Below are positions 61,271 to 64,000 of a stretch of 64,000 bases of DNA, one piece after another (position 1 is the stretch's first letter; each line of letters starts with the position of its first letter). The DNA lies in contig NZ_CP098813.1 in assembly GCF_036825535.1 (NCBI RefSeq), positions 1,240,001 through 1,304,000 on the forward strand, given 5' to 3'. Below the pieces are notes generated by a model that did no database searches, had not been told where the DNA came from, and was given only the letters and a program-made list of their open reading frames with translations. Position numbers and translations under genes: made by a program. This DNA is from Parasalinivibrio latis. GTDB taxonomy: Bacteria > Pseudomonadota > Gammaproteobacteria > Enterobacterales > Vibrionaceae.

Positions 61271-63595
61271 CTATATCAGCGGTGCGGTACTTGAGACCGA
61301 CTGTCCTGCTTTCACCGGTTTGCGGTCGAAGATCATCAGCAGTGCTGGCAACATGAAGAAATCGACGATCAGCGCGATGAAAATGATAAGTGCGCTGAGT
61401 TGGCCCATATCACTGTTAAGGCGGAAATCTGAACTGGCGAGAACGAGGAACCCGGCAACCAGAACGACTGTTGTTATCCAAAGTGCCCTGGCGACAGTAT
61501 GGAAAGCGTAGCGGACAGACTCCTCTGCGTTTTTCCCTTGCAGGCGTGCATAGCGGTATTTACTGAGGAAGTGCACGGAATCATCAACTACGATGCCCAA
61601 TGTCAGGGTGACAACAACAGAGAGCCCGAGGTTAATTTCACCGGACAGCAGCCCCCACATACCAAAGCCGATAATTGCAGGTGCCATGTTTGGCACTACG
61701 CTGATAATGCCAAGCCGGAGTGAACGCAGGGCAAACACCATAAGCGCAGATATCAACAGGAGTGTCACCGGCAATGACTTCAGCATACTTGCCATATTGG
61801 TTTCCCCAATGTGGGCAAACATCAGAGATGGGCTGGATGCCTTAATGGAATACGCCGGGGCATTGTTGGCAAACCATGTATGGATCCTGTTTTCGAATTC
61901 AACCAGTTGTTTACTGCCAAGGTTGTCTGTTGTGACGACAACGCGGATGGCAGATTTATCGATGTTGATTTGGTTGTTGAGATCCAGGCCGTAAGGGAGG
62001 GACATTTCATACAGCAACAGATATTGGGCTGCGAGCTCCCTGTCTTGGGGCAATCGATAGTATGCCTCATCGTCACCATGCATGTTTTTGTTCAGCCGTT
62101 TGAATACATCTACAAGGCTGGCAACATGGTCAGTTTCAGGTTGGGCCCTTAGCCAAAGGGTAAAGTCTTCCAGTTTGCTAAGGAATACCGGGTCAGCGAT
62201 ACCCTGGGATTCACCGGTTTCAATGGCAATGCTGATATTGGTCATACCGCTGATATGCGATTCCATAAAATCTGCAGCTTCACGAAATTCGTTACCTTCG
62301 CCGAAGTATTTTACCGATTCGTCGTTAATGACATTCAGCGGCAACATCGACCCGGCACCTACCAGGACCAGGATAGACGCAGGGAGCAATTTTTTACGGT
62401 AGCGAACAACCCAGTCGCCCAGTCTGTCCATATAACCGAAGTGTTCTTGCTCTCCTCTTTGTTTGATCCGGATTGGGAGAACCATGAGAAGTGCCGGAAG
62501 AAGGGTCACAGACAGTGCACAGGCAATCATGACCCCCAGCGCTGAAAGGTTTCCGAAGTCCCTTAAAACCGGGGAATCGGATGCGTTCATCATCAGGAAA
62601 CCTATCGCTGTGGTCACAGAGGTGACCCAGATGGGGATGAAATTAAGGCGGATGCTGTGGCTGATTGCCTCTTTTTTCGATTTGCCGTGTTGCATGGATT
62701 GGCGCATGGTAGCAATGACGTGAACGCAATCAGCAACCGCGAGGGTAAGTACAAGGGTGGGAACATTAACTGTTGCAGTACTGAGGAACATTCCAAACCA
62801 GCCGGATAACCCCATGGTTGCAGCAACAGACCCAATAATGACTGCCAGTGTTGCCAATACGGCGAGTATTGACCGCAACATCACTTTAAGGAACAGCAGG
62901 ATGATGAGCAGCATGGTCGGAACCAGAGTGCTTGAATCCTCTTGGGCAGAAACCATGAAGTTGTAATTCATCGCGATGATTCCCGCTTTGTAAAACGAGA
63001 TACCGGGATATTCTGCCTCGTAACGTTCGATTAGGTTGTCGGCATAGTTGACAACTTCCATCACCTCATCGGTTTTGGTCTTTTCCGGTAATTGCACGGT
63101 AATGTTCACAATGGATACATCACCTTTTTCAGAAATTACCGCATTCAAAAGGGCTGGCTCTGCTACTGTTATTCCCTGTATTTTTTCAATACGTTGTTTG
63201 TCCAGCGGGTACTCTTCCAGTAGTAAATCCTCTACCAGCAAATCGTCCTCGAAGGCTTCGGTATGCTGGTAGTTGGCTATAGAGTCTACCCGGCTGGAGT
63301 AGGGGATCTGCCATGCATCTTCGGTAAACTGGCGCAGCATGGTGAGGTAAGTTTCTGAGAATATTTCCCCGGTCGGGGGGGCGATGACAATGGCCAGGTT
63401 ATCGGTTTTATTGAATGTCGATTGAATTTGTTCAAAGGCTTCCAACTGAGGGTTGGTTCCGTCAAAAAAAATGTTGTAGTCGCCCCTGAAGTAAAGGTTT
63501 TTTCCTCCAACTATTGCCAAGAATAGTATGGCTAAAACAACAAAAATTGTCGTTTTGGCATAAGTAATTGGAAGTTGTAGTTGTTGAGTACGCAT
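61271..63595 (-). CDS. MMPL/RND superfamily transporter
   Basis: A 774-residue inner-membrane protein of the RND superfamily with two similar halves, each with a membrane helix, a periplasmic domain and five further helices. Conserved features are LTLAVADCVHVIATMRQSMQHGKSKKEAI in the first half and LTLGIVVDDSVHFLSKYRYARLQGKNAEES in the second, with the proton-relay acidic residues. I choose ATG 63595, which follows GGAG; ATG 63607 is the alternative. It begins the three-gene operon. Such MMPL proteins move lipids or hydrophobic molecules; the cargo here is unknown. Confidence 0.9.
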   Translation of the reverse strand: MRTQQLQLPITYAKTTIFVVLAILFLAIVGGKNLYFRGDYNIFFDGTNPQLEAFEQIQSTFNKTDNLAIVIAPPTGEIFSETYLTMLRQFTEDAWQIPYSSRVDSIANYQHTEAFEDDLLVEDLLLEEYPLDKQRIEKIQGITVAEPALLNAVISEKGDVSIVNITVQLPEKTKTDEVMEVVNYADNLIERYEAEYPGISFYKAGIIAMNYNFMVSAQEDSSTLVPTMLLIILLFLKVMLRSILAVLATLAVIIGSVAATMGLSGWFGMFLSTATVNVPTLVLTLAVADCVHVIATMRQSMQHGKSKKEAISHSIRLNFIPIWVTSVTTAIGFLMMNASDSPVLRDFGNLSALGVMIACALSVTLLPALLMVLPIRIKQRGEQEHFGYMDRLGDWVVRYRKKLLPASILVLVGAGSMLPLNVINDESVKYFGEGNEFREAADFMESHISGMTNISIAIETGESQGIADPVFLSKLEDFTLWLRAQPETDHVASLVDVFKRLNKNMHGDDEAYYRLPQDRELAAQYLLLYEMSLPYGLDLNNQINIDKSAIRVVVTTDNLGSKQLVEFENRIHTWFANNAPAYSIKASSPSLMFAHIGETNMASMLKSLPVTLLLISALMVFALRSLRLGIISVVPNMAPAIIGFGMWGLLSGEINLGLSVVVTLTLGIVVDDSVHFLSKYRYARLQGKNAEESVRYAFHTVARALWITTVVLVAGFLVLASSDFRLNSDMGQLSALIIFIALIVDFFMLPALLMIFDRKPVKAGQSVSSTAPLI

Positions 63596-63610
63596 CACTG
63601 ACTCCATTTG

Positions 63611-63660
63611 TGACGTTTCGTCAAATTAGTTTGTTTAAAAACCAGCACTTGCTGGTTTTT
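63611..63660 (-). promoter_or_regulatory. Operator-like repeat plus hairpin, copy 1
   Basis: TGACGTTTCGTCA (63611-63623) is a perfect inverted repeat with a three-base centre, TetR-operator-like. A hairpin AAAAACCAGCA / TGCTGGTTTTT (63637-63660) follows. This copy is within the leader of the MMPL gene. Confidence 0.65.
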
Positions 63661-63679
63661 ATGTTTCGGTCAACCTTTG

Positions 63680-63708
63680 CTATTAGACATGTCTTAAGCA
63701 AAAGTCAG
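63680..63708 (-). promoter_or_regulatory. Candidate promoter of the MMPL operon
   Basis: On the minus strand CTGACT and TAATAG are spaced by 17 bases (plus 63703-63708 and 63680-63685). It would start transcripts before the hairpin at 63637-63660, making that hairpin a possible attenuator. Confidence 0.4.
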
Positions 63709-63747
63709 GGATGTAATTACTGAGTCACTATGTTAAAGAAAAATTTA

Positions 63748-63796
63748 TGACGTTTCGTCAAATAAATTGATTTAAAAACCCGCAGTTGCGGGTTTA
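63748..63796 (-). promoter_or_regulatory. Operator-like repeat plus hairpin, copy 2
   Basis: The same TGACGTTTCGTCA (63748-63760), then a hairpin AACCCGCA / TGCGGGTT (63777-63794) with flanking A and T runs. On the minus strand this hairpin is a good terminator (GGGTTTTTAAA) for the gene ending at 63819. Confidence 0.65.
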
Positions 63797-63818
63797 CGGT
63801 CAAGCTTAAGAGAGCTCT

Positions 63819-64000
63819 TTAAATGAGGGTACGTTCTTTCAATACCTTCAGTTCTTCTGAAAAGAGTTCCTGCTCAGCCCGACGCCAGGTTTTTCTGTAG
63901 TCATGTTCGCTGGATAAGGGCTTCCACCCCATTCCGTCCAATAGCATATTCACGACATTCAATACAGTGTAGGGGTCCTGAACTCGTTCAATACAGGTTG
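63819..64000 (-). CDS. C-terminal end of an unidentified protein, possibly a regulator
   Basis: The last 60 or so codons of a minus-strand gene that continues past the right edge. The protein ends RVQDPYTVLNVVNMLLDGMGWKPLSS, then EHDYRKTWRRAEQELFSEELKVLKERTLI. It is helical and charged. A TetR-type regulator is a guess from the operator-like repeats just downstream; the sequence itself does not prove this. Confidence 0.6.
   Translation of the reverse strand, partial: TCIERVQDPYTVLNVVNMLLDGMGWKPLSSEHDYRKTWRRAEQELFSEELKVLKERTLI

Overview
The window looks like a stretch of a gammaproteobacterial chromosome, most likely Vibrionaceae. I infer this from small conserved families (DUF2960, DUF3081, DUF3820/QSregVF), the norR-norVW arrangement, a kefF/kefG-like plus kefB pair, yaeQ, and a GH112 phosphorylase of the Vibrio vulnificus type. 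GC content is moderate in most genes. A few AT-richer islets (about 12.7-13.1 kb, 16.9-18.2 kb, 49.1-50.0 kb) carry orphan genes. I saw no rRNA, tRNA, CRISPR array or insertion sequence.

Layout. 0-2.4 kb: start of yaeQ, a small gene behind two LexA boxes, two GNAT acetyltransferases and a GFA-family protein. 2.6-11 kb: a coherent sugar system made of a DeoR-type repressor, a NagK-like ROK kinase, a GH112 galacto-N-biose/lacto-N-biose phosphorylase and an ABC sugar importer (binding protein, two permeases, ATPase). 11-18.2 kb: small metabolic and orphan genes, a RelE/StbE-type toxin-antitoxin pair with a clear promoter/operator, an M14 carboxypeptidase and an AT-rich islet. 18.4-22.6 kb: an RND efflux pump with its adaptor. 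22.9-36.5 kb: a mixture including prdX, a Sel1-repeat protein, an EamA transporter, two PEP-CTERM proteins, a FUSC protein, a chemoreceptor, an AraC/GyrI regulator, a CHASE4-GGDEF cyclase and a MazG-like protein.

36.6-45.1 kb holds a complete membrane-bound uptake [NiFe] hydrogenase (hyaABC) diverging from a maturation operon (hyaD/hupD-FGHIJK). The small subunit carries the two extra cysteines of oxygen-tolerant enzymes. Both divergent operons have close matches to sigma-54 promoters. 45.2-50.8 kb: kefF/G-kefB, an M20 amidohydrolase, an orphan membrane protein and a PfpI protein. 50.8-56.6 kb: norVW with norR, three NorR sites and a sigma-54 promoter, followed by a globin-coupled diguanylate cyclase. 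57-59.2 kb: a lipoprotein 5'-nucleotidase with a PurR box over its promoter. 59.2-64 kb: an operon for an MMPL-type RND protein, a LolA-like periplasmic protein and an outer-membrane barrel, preceded by a duplicated operator-plus-hairpin module and the 3' end of an upstream gene.

Together the genes describe a facultative anaerobe that takes up mucin- or milk-type disaccharides, oxidises H2, detoxifies NO and has several envelope transport systems. All function calls rest on motif recognition by eye. No database search was run.
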